Assembly (NCBI RefSeq): GCF_002018875.1
Contig: NZ_MVOL01000002.1
Coordinates: 248,001 to 312,000, forward strand
DNA: 64,000 nucleotides
Source: Pseudomonas sp. MF4836
Lineage (GTDB): Bacteria; Pseudomonadota; Gammaproteobacteria; Pseudomonadales; Pseudomonadaceae
Reading direction: 5' to 3'
Shown: positions 51,696 to 61,173 of the stretch, piece by piece
Position numbering within the stretch: the stretch's first letter is position 1
Layout: each line of letters starts with the position of its first letter
Made by a program: the position numbers and the translations under genes
The notes under the pieces: model-generated
Database searches by the model: none
The model's input: only the letters and a program-made list of their open reading frames with translations
Told to the model about the DNA's origin: nothing

Positions 51696-52658
51696 TCAGG
51701 CTGGCAGCGGTGGGGTGTCGGCGTCGAGCTTTTTGGCGGCCTGGGCCTCATCGTCAGCGCGCAACTCATCCTCCAGCCATTGCACCAGGGCCCGGGTTTC
51801 GTGACGATCACGGTCCTGATAGCGGCTGAACACCGAGATCGCCTCCGGCAGCGGCACGCTCTGCGCGCAAGGGCGGATCAGCGCGCCGCTCTCGATCAAG
51901 CGGTTGGCCGTGCGCTGCCAGCCCATGGCGATGCCATGCCCCTCGACAGCGGCTTGCAGCATCATCGGATAGTTATCGAACACCTGACTGGCACTGTGCT
52001 GGGCCAGGGTCAGGCCGAACTTGCCCAGCCAACTGTCCCATTCCATCAAGTGCGGCGGGCTGGAGCGGTGGTGCAGCAGGGTGTGCTGCGGCAAGTCAGT
52101 GAGGGCCAGCGGCAGTGCGGTACCTGCCAGATAGCTCGGGCTGCACACCGGGAATACCTCGTCGGACGCCGTGAACGCCAGGGCCTGGGAGCCGCTGGCG
52201 CGCCCGGTGCTTTGCAGAGCGACGTCGAAATGCCCGTTGAATTCGGTCAGCGGGCGGGTGGTGGTGACCACCTGGATCTCGATTTGCGCATGCCGCTGAT
52301 GAAACCCGGACAGGCGCGGCATCAGCCAGTAGAAGGCCTCGCACAGCTGGCACAGCAGCACCAGCTGGTTCTTGCGCGGCGCGCCACGCAGCTCGTCGGC
52401 GCTGGTGCCGATGCTGCGCAAGGCGCTGCTGACCACCCGCGACAACTCGATGCCTTGGGCCGTGAGAAACACCGCGCGATTGCGCCGGCTGAACAACTGC
52501 ACACCGAGGTTCTCCTCCAGCCCGCGAATCTGCCGGCTGATGGCGGCCTGGGTGATGTGCAGCTCCTGCGCCGCCAGGGAAAAACTGCCGAGCCGCGCGG
52601 CGGCCTCGAACGGCAGCAAGCTGGCGAGTGGGGGAAGGGACTTGCCGAGAGCATTCAT
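51696..52658 (-). CDS. LysR-type transcriptional regulator
   Basis: 320 aa. The N-terminal winged helix-turn-helix (LGSFSLAAQELHITQAAISR, residues about 22-41) precedes an effector-binding domain. It is divergent from the EamA transporter gene, with 92 bp between the start codons. This is the usual layout of a LysR regulator and its target. The ligand is unknown. Confidence 0.9.
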   Translation of the reverse strand: MNALGKSLPPLASLLPFEAAARLGSFSLAAQELHITQAAISRQIRGLEENLGVQLFSRRNRAVFLTAQGIELSRVVSSALRSIGTSADELRGAPRKNQLVLLCQLCEAFYWLMPRLSGFHQRHAQIEIQVVTTTRPLTEFNGHFDVALQSTGRASGSQALAFTASDEVFPVCSPSYLAGTALPLALTDLPQHTLLHHRSSPPHLMEWDSWLGKFGLTLAQHSASQVFDNYPMMLQAAVEGHGIAMGWQRTANRLIESGALIRPCAQSVPLPEAISVFSRYQDRDRHETRALVQWLEDELRADDEAQAAKKLDADTPPLPA

Positions 52659-52750
52659 AATCTGTGGTTATGCATAGGCGGCTGAGAACTCGTTTGTAGC
52701 ACAGAACCGGCGTTGCGCAGTATGGCCCCACGTTATCGATGGAGGCTGTC

Positions 52751-53740
52751 ATGTCCCAACCTGTCCCACATCTGGCCGCTGGCATCGCCTGCGCCGTGTT
52801 CGCCACCCTGAGCTGGGCGCTGAACTTCATTGCGCCCTACGTCAGCGGGGCTTACAGCTTGTTTGATCTGCTGGCGCTGCGGTTTCTGCTGGCGGGGTTG
52901 ATCGGCGGCGTATTACTGCTGGCGCACCACCGCCAACTGACCTTTATCCGCCCGTGGCAGCGCGGGCTCGGGCTGAGCCTGGGGGTTATGGGTTACCTGG
53001 GCTACAGCGCCTGCATCGCCGGCGGCATCCTCTTCGCCGGCCCGGTACTGACCCCGGCCCTGATTGGCCTGGTGCCGGTGCTGCTGGCGCTGCTGGGCAA
53101 TGTCCGCTGCCCAACATTGACGTGGAGCCGGCTGGTGTTGCCCCTGGGCTTTCTGCTGTGCGGCTTGCTGTTGATCCACCTCGGTAGCCTCGATCAACCC
53201 CTTATCGCCGGTCCATCGCTGGGCATCGGCCTGCTGTTCTCGGTGCTGGCGGTGGTGATCTGGCTGGTGTTCAGCCTGCTCAACCAGCACGCCATGGACC
53301 AGTTACCGACCACCGCCAACGGTGCGTGGACCGGGCTGATGATGGCCGGTGGCGCCCTGGGCACCCTGTGCTTGCTGCCGATCGGCCTGCACCTCGACCT
53401 GTTGCGCCTGCCGCACCTGGGGTTCGGCTTCGACCAGGCCGGCTCGCTCTACGCCTGGGCCCTGGCGCTGGCCCTGCTGTCATCGGTGGCTGGCGGCTGG
53501 GCCTGGAACCTCGCCACTCGCTACCTGCCGATGGTGCTCTCGGCCCAATTGATCTCCCTCGAGTCCCTGTTCGCCAGCGTGCTTGGCCTGCTGTTCCATG
53601 GGCGCTGGCCGACCCTGTTTGAAGCCTTGGGCCTGGGGGCCGTGCTGCTGGGGGCGATGCTGGCGGTGCGGGTGATTTTGCCGGGGCGGGGGCAGGAGGT
53701 GGGTGAGGGCAAGGCGTGCGTGAGTGGGCGTTTGGATTAG
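52751..53740 (+). CDS. EamA-family (DMT) transporter
   Basis: 329 aa from ATG 52751, preceded by GGAGG; an ATG at 52739 lies on that ribosome site. Ten predicted helices form two EamA repeats. A role in exporting a metabolite or amino acid is likely, but the substrate is unknown. Probably controlled by the divergent LysR regulator. Confidence 0.85.
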   Translation: MSQPVPHLAAGIACAVFATLSWALNFIAPYVSGAYSLFDLLALRFLLAGLIGGVLLLAHHRQLTFIRPWQRGLGLSLGVMGYLGYSACIAGGILFAGPVLTPALIGLVPVLLALLGNVRCPTLTWSRLVLPLGFLLCGLLLIHLGSLDQPLIAGPSLGIGLLFSVLAVVIWLVFSLLNQHAMDQLPTTANGAWTGLMMAGGALGTLCLLPIGLHLDLLRLPHLGFGFDQAGSLYAWALALALLSSVAGGWAWNLATRYLPMVLSAQLISLESLFASVLGLLFHGRWPTLFEALGLGAVLLGAMLAVRVILPGRGQEVGEGKACVSGRLD

Positions 53741-53758
53741 CCGCGTGTACGAGGTTCT

Positions 53759-54913
53759 TCAGGGCTTGTCGAGGGGCTCAGGGATGAAACCCTGCTCCCG
53801 AAGCGATTTGATAACGCCTCTGATCAGGTAGTTGTTCGAAAAACCGATGGTGTATTGCCGTGCTCCCGGACTGATGGGCAGCAACATGCCTTGGTCGACC
53901 AATTTTCTGATCTGGTAGGTGCGCTGCCCGGCAGACAGTTTTGGCAGTACGTTGCCAATGTCCGCTGACTTGACCACTTTGATTTTAATCGCGGCCGCCA
54001 GCACCCGTTCCTCCGCCTGGGTGATCCAGCCGCGCTCATGGGCGAAGGTCACCGCGGGGTCCAGAATGTGCGTCTTCAGGTAGCGGTAGTCAGTCAGCCG
54101 ATCGACCTTCTCCAGCTCGTCCCGGACCCCCTCCAGTACATAGGTGCACCACAGCTCCCGTCCCTCCTTGGTGCCGGCATCCGCCGTGGCGAGCATGGCG
54201 TAGTAGCGTTCCCGATCATTGCAAAACACTGCCGTGGGGTTGAGTACTCGTCCGACGGCGCTCACATCAAAGCCATATTTCAGGAGCAGGGCATAGGTCA
54301 GGAGCCGCACCACACGTCCGTTGCCATTGCTGAATGGGTGAATCCAGCCAAACCGATGATGGGCCAGCGCGACTTTCATCAGGTCGTATTTGGGAGGGTC
54401 TTCGCAATTCACGAAGGCCACCAGCTCTTGCATGTAACCGGGGACCAGTACCGCATCCGGGGGTAAATGATCGGATTGCGCAATCTGCACGCCGCCCAGG
54501 CGATAGGCTCCTGGGGTCGGGTCTCCTTCTCGTTCCAGCGTTTGTACGGCGATGGCGTGCAGTTCTCTGATGGCCAGCTCTGTCAGTTCGGTGCCGGGGG
54601 CCATGATCTGCTCGATGTAGTCCATGGCTTTTTCGATATTGGCGATTTCGCGCAGTTGATCAGTCTGTTCGGCGGTGCCCTCGACTTTGCTCTCGATGTA
54701 ATCGGCCAAGGTCGTGTGGTTGCCCTCGATCCGTGCGGAGCCCAGGCTTTCAAGTGCATGGAAAATGGATTTGAGTTGATGGAAAACACCTGGTGGCGTA
54801 TCACCTTCCAGCCGGAGCCGGCGAAGGTGCTCCAGCTCGCTCAGGACGTCGACCAGGCCTGAGTCGAAAGAAGGATTCAACAGCTCCAGATCGTGGTGAG
54901 TGAAGGTTGCCAT
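53759..54913 (-). CDS. Fic-domain protein (AMP-transferase type) with built-in inhibitory motif
   Basis: 384 aa. The Fic active-site motif [12 protein letters not shown] (consensus HPFxxGNGRxxR) is intact, with catalytic His. The N-terminal SARIEGNHT is the inhibitory (S/T)xxxE(G/N)-type helix seen in self-inhibited class II Fic proteins. The C-terminal part is a winged-helix-like domain ([20 protein letters not shown]). It would add AMP or a similar group to a target protein; the target is unknown. No separate antitoxin is adjacent, consistent with the built-in inhibitor. Confidence 0.9.
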   Translation of the reverse strand: MATFTHHDLELLNPSFDSGLVDVLSELEHLRRLRLEGDTPPGVFHQLKSIFHALESLGSARIEGNHTTLADYIESKVEGTAEQTDQLREIANIEKAMDYIEQIMAPGTELTELAIRELHAIAVQTLEREGDPTPGAYRLGGVQIAQSDHLPPDAVLVPGYMQELVAFVNCEDPPKYDLMKVALAHHRFGWIHPFSNGNGRVVRLLTYALLLKYGFDVSAVGRVLNPTAVFCNDRERYYAMLATADAGTKEGRELWCTYVLEGVRDELEKVDRLTDYRYLKTHILDPAVTFAHERGWITQAEERVLAAAIKIKVVKSADIGNVLPKLSAGQRTYQIRKLVDQGMLLPISPGARQYTIGFSNNYLIRGVIKSLREQGFIPEPLDKP

Positions 54914-55210
54914 GGTGCAGTTATCTCAAGCCTGTCTTGGGGATATCTTTAAAGGTCGCTGGCTAAGCCCAGTATTTAAAGGGCTGATGGCTAGTAAGCG
55001 CTTAACATTATCTCAAATCCAGGTTTTTACTAAGTCAAAGTGTATGTGTTGCCCGTGGCGTGCTTTTGCCTGGGCATCAGGGTTTCGTGCGCCTTGTTAC
55101 TTCTGGTTATCGAGCAAGGCTTGCTCTGTGGGGAGGGGCTCTTTACTCTGCGCCGGTCGCTGCAAAATCAGCGGCCGGGTGTAGGAACCCGTTCACAAGA
55201 TGCGTATAAG

Positions 55211-55236
55211 CACCCGAAATCTTCGGGTGTTTTTTG
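55211..55236 (+). terminator. Rho-independent terminator in the leader region
   Basis: CACCCGAA-ATC-TTCGGGTG is followed by a T-run. It lies 170 bp before the 55380 gene and just upstream of the structured leader. It could end an upstream transcript or act in attenuation. 54914-55210 holds no gene. Confidence 0.7.
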
Positions 55237-55251
55237 CTGCCTATGTGTTAT

Positions 55252-55325
55252 GGCGGCTATACGCGGGCACGCCTCGGCGTGACCGGGTCTTGTGTGTGCC
55301 GGTTCCTACCCCGCGTATAGCTGCC
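55252..55325 (+). promoter_or_regulatory. Structured leader before the 55380 gene
   Basis: A 16-bp outer stem (GGCGGCTATACGCGGG with CCCGCGTATAGCTGCC; one G-T pair) encloses two smaller hairpins, CACGCC-TC-GGCGTG and ACCGG...CCGGT. Similar structured sequence is, to my recollection, common upstream of small Pseudomonas genes of this kind, so it may be a regulatory RNA element. I cannot name a class or ligand. Confidence 0.55.
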
Positions 55326-55379
55326 ACCTGGCGTGTAGGACGTTGCGTGGTAGTTCTTCTCACACAAGGAGCTACGCCA

Positions 55380-55658
55380 ATGAACGGATATATCCCGCTA
55401 CCCAACACCCCCAGCGAACACCCTGTTCTGCTGATCAACCCCAACGCCCCGTTGGTGGACCTCTTGGCCTGCGCCGATCAGCGCGTACGCGCCATTCACA
55501 AGCTGATGACCCGCCTCTCATGCATGACCGCCCACAGCGCGGACGAGACCGACCTGTTCCAGATCGCCGACATTGCCGCGCTGCTGCTCAGTGACGGCGT
55601 GGCCTTGCTGGATGTGGCGCAGGGCAGAGCAATGACGTTGGTGGATAAGGCGGCCTGA
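55380..55658 (+). CDS. Small Pseudomonas protein (DUF3077/DUF6124-like)
   Basis: 92 aa from ATG 55380, with AAGGAG as ribosome site; the frame upstream is a chance extension. Helical, with the pattern LACADQRVRAIHKLMTRLSC; resembles the short Pseudomonas proteins annotated DUF3077 or DUF6124. Function unknown. Expression may depend on the structured leader at 55252-55325. Confidence 0.65.
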   Translation: MNGYIPLPNTPSEHPVLLINPNAPLVDLLACADQRVRAIHKLMTRLSCMTAHSADETDLFQIADIAALLLSDGVALLDVAQGRAMTLVDKAA

Positions 55659-55673
55659 GGGCCTTCGGTTAAG

Positions 55674-55701
55674 CGGCCAGGCCGGTCTAAGCCTGGCCGC
55701 C
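55674..55701 (+). terminator. Hairpin after the 55380 gene
   Basis: GCGGCCAGGC and GCCTGGCCGC form a perfect stem 15 bp past the stop. It lacks a T-run, so termination is uncertain. Confidence 0.45.
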
Positions 55702-55766
55702 TCGCCTCTGAACACGCCGGCGCAGGTATGCTGGCGGCTTTTGCTGATGGACCAGGAACGACAACG

Positions 55767-56342
55767 ATGACATTACGCACATGGATTGGGCTGGCGCTGC
55801 TGGCTGTCAGCGGGCCGCTATGGGCCAGCGAGCCGGCCTCGGTGTACCTGCGCTGCACGATGACAGCCGAGCAGTACGCCAAGGCCATGGCGGCGCCTCC
55901 AAGCTCGGCGCTGGCCTATAGCGATTGGCAGGCGTGGTTCGACAGCCAGGGCCCATTCGGCCCGGGGCTGGTCGAGGTGGAATGGCTGCGTGACTATTCC
56001 GCTGTCCCCAGCCTGCAAACCCTGGTGCAGTGGTGGTTGGGCGCAGGCGGGACCTCACGCTATGACCCGCAGACCGGGAGTTGGCAGTTTGCGCTGCTGG
56101 AATTCACCGACAACTACGGCGAAATGATCCAGCTGCTGGCGCCCCTGCGCGGCGTCGCCTCTTACTGCCAGCCGCAGTCCGGCAGCTTCCTGTTTATCTA
56201 CTCCTACTTCTGGGGCAACGGCGACAACGCCTACCTGACCCTGGATACACAACGCAGCCAGTTCGCCCCCGGCCCGACACCGGCCCAGCGCACCGAGGCG
56301 AATGCGGCGCTCAAGGCGCTGATGGAGTCGAGTGCCGACTGA
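55767..56342 (+). CDS. Hypothetical exported protein
   Basis: 191 aa from ATG 55767, preceded by AGGA. A signal peptide (MTLRTWIGLALLAVSGPLWA) precedes a domain with two Cys residues (LRCTMTAEQ, ASYCQPQS) that could form a disulfide. No known family. Confidence 0.65.
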   Translation: MTLRTWIGLALLAVSGPLWASEPASVYLRCTMTAEQYAKAMAAPPSSALAYSDWQAWFDSQGPFGPGLVEVEWLRDYSAVPSLQTLVQWWLGAGGTSRYDPQTGSWQFALLEFTDNYGEMIQLLAPLRGVASYCQPQSGSFLFIYSYFWGNGDNAYLTLDTQRSQFAPGPTPAQRTEANAALKALMESSAD

Positions 56343-56370
56343 AATTGACATGAGTTATTTGGAGGGTGAG

Positions 56371-56562
56371 ATGGCGAAGAGCAGATTGAGCAGGTGGGAT
56401 GTTGTCGATCATCTGCGGACAGAGCACGACAGGTCGCTCTATCTTGAGGCCTGTCAGCAGGAAAACGATCCGCAACTGCTGGCTGTCGCCCTGGGTGATA
56501 TCGCCCGGGCGCGGGAAATGCATCGGCGCCCAGGGGCACGGAAAAAACCGATGCAGGGCTAA
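56371..56562 (+). CDS. Short antitoxin-like protein lacking its HTH
   Basis: 63 aa from ATG 56371 with GGAGG. The region VVDHLRTEHDRSLYLEACQQ and DPQLLAVALGDIARAREM matches the N-terminal part of HigA-type antidote proteins, but the helix-turn-helix that normally follows is missing. No toxin gene is adjacent. It could be a truncated relic or a diverged short form. Confidence 0.55.
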   Translation: MAKSRLSRWDVVDHLRTEHDRSLYLEACQQENDPQLLAVALGDIARAREMHRRPGARKKPMQG

Positions 56563-56574
56563 ACCCCAGACAAC

Positions 56575-56599
56575 AAAAAACCCGCACTAGGCGGGTTTT
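56575..56599 (-). terminator. Terminator of tRNA-Phe
   Basis: AAAAAACCCGC-ACTAG-GCGGGTTTT, with A and T runs on both sides, lies just beyond the tRNA 3' end on the minus strand. Confidence 0.8.
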
Positions 56600-56643
56600 C
56601 TGGTTGCTCTCACGTGATGTAAACACCACCTGAAAGCTGAAGG

Positions 56644-56719
56644 TGGTGCCCAGAGACGGAATCGAACCGCCGACACGGGGATTTTCAATCCCCTGCTCTA
56701 CCGACTGAGCTATCTGGGC
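56644..56719 (-). tRNA. tRNA-Phe (anticodon GAA)
   Basis: A 76-nt cloverleaf on the minus strand begins GCCCAGATAGCTCAG, has the anticodon loop TTGAAAA (anticodon GAA) and an encoded CCA. All stems pair. It sits upstream of a terminator and next to the asmA-mutY-yggX operon. Confidence 0.95.
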
Positions 56720-56822
56720 AACGGGGCGCATTAAACGGGTTTTTCGGGGGGGCGTCAAGCGAGTTTTGAAAAAATGTTTAATTATTACCGTCGCTTACGT
56801 TCCACCCCCGATTTATACGGGT

Positions 56823-57095
56823 TTACTCAGCTGGCGGCACGTAGCCGTCGGCCTTGGCGTATTCCTCGCCGGAGAAGAACTTGTCCATCTCGCCCTGCAA
56901 GTATTTGCGGTCTTCGGCGTTCATCATGTTCAGGCGTTTTTCGTTGATCAGCAGGGTCTGGTGTTTTTGCCAATCGGCCCAGGCCTTGGCCGAGACGTGG
57001 TCGAAGATGTCCTGGCCCTTGGCGCCGGGAAACGGCGCGCGCTCCAGGGCGGGCAATTCTTCTTGGTACTTGCGGCACATGATGGTGCGGGTCAT
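56823..57095 (-). CDS. yggX: Iron-trafficking / oxidative-damage protection protein YggX
   Basis: 90 aa, full length for YggX. Hallmarks are the N-terminal [19 protein letters not shown], with the single conserved Cys, and the segment [20 protein letters not shown]. It helps protect iron-sulfur proteins and DNA from oxidative damage in other bacteria. Its start overlaps mutY by 4 bp. Confidence 0.93.
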   Translation of the reverse strand: MTRTIMCRKYQEELPALERAPFPGAKGQDIFDHVSAKAWADWQKHQTLLINEKRLNMMNAEDRKYLQGEMDKFFSGEEYAKADGYVPPAE

Positions 57096-58159
57096 GACAA
57101 CTCTCCTGCGTTCAAGACGTCGGCCGCGCGTTTAAGCAGCTTTTTCACCGGGGCGGCAAGGCCCAGGCGCGGCGGGGTGGCGAGGTTATACCAGAGCCAG
57201 TCGGCCTCGGCCACGTGATGGGCCGACTCCTCGACCTGGACCAGCCAGGGTTCGATGGCCAGCTGGAAGTGGCTGAAGGTGTGCACCAGGCTCGGCAGTT
57301 CGTGTTGCTCGCCCAGGGCCAGCGAGTGTTGCAGCGCCAGGTGTTCGAGGTCGGCCAGGTCATCGAGCTCCGGCAGACTCCACAAGCCGCCCCAGAGGCC
57401 GCTGGAAGGGCGGCGATAAAGCAGGATCGCGCCGTCGCGATTGGCCAGCATCGGCATCAGGGTGCGCTTTTGCGGCACGCTCTTGCGCGGCTTGGGGATC
57501 GGGTAGCGGGTTTCGAGCCCCAGCATGTGAGCCTCGCAGCCGCGCTCCAGGGGGCACAGCAGGCAACTGGGCTTGCTGCGGGTGCAGAGCGTGGCGCCCA
57601 AGTCCATCATCGCCTGGGTGTAATGGTTGACCCGGGTGTGCGGCGTGAAGCGCTCGGCGGTGGCCCACAGTTGCTTGGCCACCTTGGGCTCGCCCGGGTA
57701 GCCCTCCTGCGCCGTAAACCGTGCCAGCACGCGCTTGACGTTGCCGTCGAGGATCGAGGCGCGGATACCCATGCTCAGGCTGGCGATGGCGCCGGCGGTG
57801 GACAGGCCGATGCCCGGCAGTTCGGTGAGTTTCTCGACGTCGCGGGGAAACTCGCCGCCGTAGTCGGCAACGATGATTTTCGCGGTCTTTTGCAGGTTGC
57901 GCGCCCGGGTGTAGTAGCCCAGGCCGGTCCACAGGTGCAGCACTTCGTCTTCCGGCGCGGCGGCCAGGGCTTCGACCGTCGGCAGCGAGGCCATGAAACG
58001 GTCGAAGTAGTTGAGCACGGTGCTGACCTGGGTCTGTTGCAGCATGATCTCCGAGACCCACACCCGGTACGGGGTGATGCCCTGTTGCCAGGGCAGGTCG
58101 TGGCGGCCGTGGTGGTCGTACCAATCCAGTACCGCCGGTGCAAACTGTTCCGCTCTCAT
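57092..58159 (-). CDS. mutY: A/G-specific adenine glycosylase
   Basis: 355 aa. Removes adenine mispaired with 8-oxoguanine. Residues visible: catalytic Glu in [14 protein letters not shown], the helix-hairpin-helix [12 protein letters not shown], catalytic Asp in [12 protein letters not shown] and the [4Fe-4S] ligands in [17 protein letters not shown] (C-X6-C-X2-C-X5-C). A C-terminal NUDIX-like domain that recognises 8-oxoG follows. It lies between asmA and yggX with 4-bp overlaps on both sides. Confidence 0.96.
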   Translation of the reverse strand: MRAEQFAPAVLDWYDHHGRHDLPWQQGITPYRVWVSEIMLQQTQVSTVLNYFDRFMASLPTVEALAAAPEDEVLHLWTGLGYYTRARNLQKTAKIIVADYGGEFPRDVEKLTELPGIGLSTAGAIASLSMGIRASILDGNVKRVLARFTAQEGYPGEPKVAKQLWATAERFTPHTRVNHYTQAMMDLGATLCTRSKPSCLLCPLERGCEAHMLGLETRYPIPKPRKSVPQKRTLMPMLANRDGAILLYRRPSSGLWGGLWSLPELDDLADLEHLALQHSLALGEQHELPSLVHTFSHFQLAIEPWLVQVEESAHHVAEADWLWYNLATPPRLGLAAPVKKLLKRAADVLNAGELS

Positions 58160-60384
58160 CGTTTGAACAGCCCTTTGAGCGCGTTTTTCAGTTCCGGGCT
58201 GACCTTGTCGCCGAGTTTCTCTTCAAGTTTTTCGCTGAGGCGATCGCCGGCCATCCGCGTCGCGACCTGACCCAGGCCATCCTTGTCCAGGCGGCAGGCC
58301 TTGGCCCCCAGTTCCAGCGGGCCACGGCAGCGCAATGGCAGTTCGAGGCCGACAAAGCGCTCGCCGACCTGGCAGGCCGGATCGGGCATGTCGCTCTTGT
58401 CGCCTTCGACCACGATGCCGACGCGGTAGTCCATGCCCAGCACCCGCAGGTCGATGTCGCCGTTGCCGTTGACGGTCATGCCCGGGATGCGCACTTTCAG
58501 GTCCGGGTTGCTGGCCACGCCGTTGCGCAAGGTCAGGTTGCCCTTGAGTTCCTGGAACGGCGTGTCCTTGCCGCGCGGGGTGCTGCTGAGGGTCTTGCGG
58601 TTGAGGAAGGCGATGCCCTGGCACAGCTGCTGTTCCAGGTTGGCGTTGAGCAGTACGCCGTTGTTGATCACAAAGCTGGTGGTGCCGTTGAGGCTGTCGA
58701 TCAGGGCTTTCTGGCTGTTGCCGCTGCCGCTGAGGTTGCTGTTGAGCGTCACCAGGCCCTTGACCGGAGGCGTCTGCCCCTGGCTTTCGAGGATGCGCTC
58801 CACCGGCACCCGGTTGATCTTGGTCTGCAGGCTCAGCAGCGGGGTGGCCTGGCGCACGTCGAGGTTGCCGCTGGCATCGAAACTGCCGTTGTACAGCTCG
58901 CCGCGCAGGCTTTGCAGTTTCAGCAGGCCGCCCTGGCCGTTGGCCTTGAGTACGGCATTCTGGATTGGCAGTTTGTCCAGGGTCAGTTGGCCAAAGCTCA
59001 GGTCGGCGTCGACGTCCAGCTTGCTCAGGCGTTCCACCGGCAGCAGGCGTTCGGTGCTCCAGGCGCCCTTGGTCGGTGCGTCCGGCAGCGGGGTGGTGCC
59101 GGCACCGGCCATGGCATCGGCCTCGCTGCTCTGCACTTCGGCCTTGCGCGCCACCGCCGCGCTGTTGGCGGCGGCGGACTTGGGCGGCAGGTAGCGGTCG
59201 ACGTTGAAGGTATCGGCCTTGAGCTGGGCGCGCAGCGACTGCTTGGCGAAGTCTTCGATGGCCAGGCGGCCGCTGAAGGTGCTGTCGTCGAGCTTCAGGT
59301 TCAGGTCTTCCAGCGCCATGCTGGTGGGCGTGCCTTGCAGGCGGCTGACCAGTTCGACCTTGGTCAGGCTGCCCTCGGCCATGGCCGGCAGGGTCTGGCC
59401 GATGCTGTCGACAAATTTGGCCAGGTCGAACTGGGCAATCGAGATGCCGCCACTGATCTGCGGGGTTTTATCCAGGTCATTGACCTTGAGTTCACCCAGG
59501 GCGCGCAGCTGGTTGGCGGAGATTTTCAGGCCGGTCCATTCACCGACGTTGGCGGCCTTGTCCAGCAGCAACTGGCCTTGGGCGGCGAAGGTCACGGTCT
59601 TGCCTTGCAGCGGGTCGCCGGTGACTTCGCCCGACAGGCGCATGTCTTCGAACTGGTAGCGCTGCAGGGCGCGGTCAAAGCGCAGCTCGCCGTTGAGTTC
59701 GGTGCGCACCCGCACCACTGGCTGGTTGCTGGCCAGGAAGGCGGTGAGTTTGACCGGGGTGGCGGTGGCCTCGTGGATCGGCCCGGTACTGAGCTGGATG
59801 CTCTCGGCGGTGAACTGCTTGCCGCTCTGTTCGTCGTTGTATTCAACCCGGGCGTTGTTCACGGTCAGGCTGTCGATGTCGAGGCGGATCGGCTGCGCGG
59901 CCTTTTCGGCCGTGGCCGGGGTTTCGACGCCCGGCTCGCCGGTGCTGGTGGCCGGGGTCTCGGCCTGTTTCGCCAGGGGCGCGGCACGGCCGATGTCTTC
60001 CCAGTTGCCGTGGCCGTCCTTGTCGCGGTTCAGGCGCAGGTTCAGGCCTTCGACCCGTACATCGCTCATCTGCACTTCGCGGCGCAGCAGGGGCAGCACG
60101 CGTACCGACAGGCCCAGCATCTGCAGGTCGGCGAAGGGTTGGGTCGGGTTGGCCAGGGTTGCGACGCTGGCTTCGTGCAGTTCGAGGCCGAGCCAGGGGA
60201 ACAGGCTCCAGCCGATGTCGCCATTGAGCGTCAGCTCGATGTGGGCCTTGTCGCGGGCAATCTGGCGAATCTCGTCTTTGTAGTCGTTGGGATCAAACAG
60301 GTGGGTCAGGGCAAAGCCCAGAGCCACGATGATCAGCAACAGCCCGAGAAGTACCAGACCCAGGATTTTGCCGAACGCTTTCAT
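58156..60384 (-). CDS. asmA: AsmA-family protein
   Basis: 742 aa. A single N-terminal membrane anchor (about 6-26, ILGLVLLGLLLIIVALGFAL) is followed by an AsmA domain (NDYKDEIRQIARDKAHIELT) and a long beta-rich periplasmic part, with the typical C-terminal AsmA-like motif (KALIDSLNGTTSFVINNGVL). AsmA-type proteins shuttle or organise phospholipids between membranes in related species. It is the first gene of a coupled operon with mutY and yggX. Confidence 0.9.
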   Translation of the reverse strand: MKAFGKILGLVLLGLLLIIVALGFALTHLFDPNDYKDEIRQIARDKAHIELTLNGDIGWSLFPWLGLELHEASVATLANPTQPFADLQMLGLSVRVLPLLRREVQMSDVRVEGLNLRLNRDKDGHGNWEDIGRAAPLAKQAETPATSTGEPGVETPATAEKAAQPIRLDIDSLTVNNARVEYNDEQSGKQFTAESIQLSTGPIHEATATPVKLTAFLASNQPVVRVRTELNGELRFDRALQRYQFEDMRLSGEVTGDPLQGKTVTFAAQGQLLLDKAANVGEWTGLKISANQLRALGELKVNDLDKTPQISGGISIAQFDLAKFVDSIGQTLPAMAEGSLTKVELVSRLQGTPTSMALEDLNLKLDDSTFSGRLAIEDFAKQSLRAQLKADTFNVDRYLPPKSAAANSAAVARKAEVQSSEADAMAGAGTTPLPDAPTKGAWSTERLLPVERLSKLDVDADLSFGQLTLDKLPIQNAVLKANGQGGLLKLQSLRGELYNGSFDASGNLDVRQATPLLSLQTKINRVPVERILESQGQTPPVKGLVTLNSNLSGSGNSQKALIDSLNGTTSFVINNGVLLNANLEQQLCQGIAFLNRKTLSSTPRGKDTPFQELKGNLTLRNGVASNPDLKVRIPGMTVNGNGDIDLRVLGMDYRVGIVVEGDKSDMPDPACQVGERFVGLELPLRCRGPLELGAKACRLDKDGLGQVATRMAGDRLSEKLEEKLGDKVSPELKNALKGLFKR

Positions 60385-60465
60385 GGGCGAGTCCTTGTAG
60401 TGTCGAATTCAAATTTAGCCGGGGAGTATAGCGCCCCGGAACCGACGACTGGTCACCGATCGCGC

Positions 60466-60864
60466 CTAGAGCTCATCCAGCTCCAGATGCAGTTTGGCGG
60501 CCAGTGCCTGGGCCGGCAGATGCCCGGCTGGCGCGAGCAGGCGCAAGGTTGCGCCCTGTTGTCGGGCCATTCTTTGTGCCTCGCTCACCAGTCGCTCGGC
60601 CACACCGCGGCGGCGGGTGATGCTGCGCACGCACAACTGGGACAGGTGCCAGACCGCTTGGTGCCGTTGCAGGCGCGCGGCCCCCAGCAGGCGGTCGTTG
60701 AAGCGTCCGGCGATCAGCGAGCCGTCGCCCAGGCCGGTTTCAATCAGCTCCCCGGCGTCGCTCAGCGGTGCGAACAGCCAGTGGGGGGCGTCCTGGTAGA
60801 TTTTCTGCAGGTCCTGCTGATCCTGATAGCTCACGTGGTGCAGCGACTCGACAACGATGGGCAT
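60466..60864 (-). CDS. panZ: PanZ/PanM-type acetyl-CoA sensor (GNAT fold)
   Basis: 132 aa from ATG 60864, preceded by AGGAGA. It aligns with PanZ in the sections YQDQQDLQKIYQD, AGRFNDRLLGAARLQR and VRSITRRRGVAERL (acetyl-CoA pyrophosphate loop). PanZ activates maturation of aspartate decarboxylase PanD and senses acetyl-CoA. The assignment is by similarity; a plain GNAT acetyltransferase is the alternative. Divergent from the MFS gene, with about 300 bp between them. Confidence 0.75.
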   Translation of the reverse strand: MPIVVESLHHVSYQDQQDLQKIYQDAPHWLFAPLSDAGELIETGLGDGSLIAGRFNDRLLGAARLQRHQAVWHLSQLCVRSITRRRGVAERLVSEAQRMARQQGATLRLLAPAGHLPAQALAAKLHLELDEL

Positions 60865-61173
60865 GGATTCTCCTGGGCAGGCAGTGCGGCGTCGGCAAAT
60901 ACGGTTGCAGGCGGGCCGGCTGCTGCGCATGGCTCGGGCTTTTGCCGGGTGTGCCTGCAGGTTTGCAGGGGTTCGAAGCAGATGAGCACTGCGCCGCCAT
61001 CTGTTTGCGTTTTCTGTGGCGGGCAAATGGTAACCTCTCGCCGTTCGTCCGTCCCTCTGCGACTTAACGTCGCGCTCAAATGGAGCTTTACTCAATAAAA
61101 CGGCCATGCCTGCGTGCAAAGGCCGTGGGTGAAGAGCGGCCGACGAATAATTCTAACAATTGGGGGAATATCC

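Noticed and set aside
55200..55379. Upstream extension of the 55380 gene
   Set aside because: It crosses the terminator and structured leader; the ATG at 55380 has a proper ribosome site.
58138..61098. 986-aa frame antisense to asmA and panZ
   Set aside because: A shadow frame of asmA; no domain and no ribosome site.
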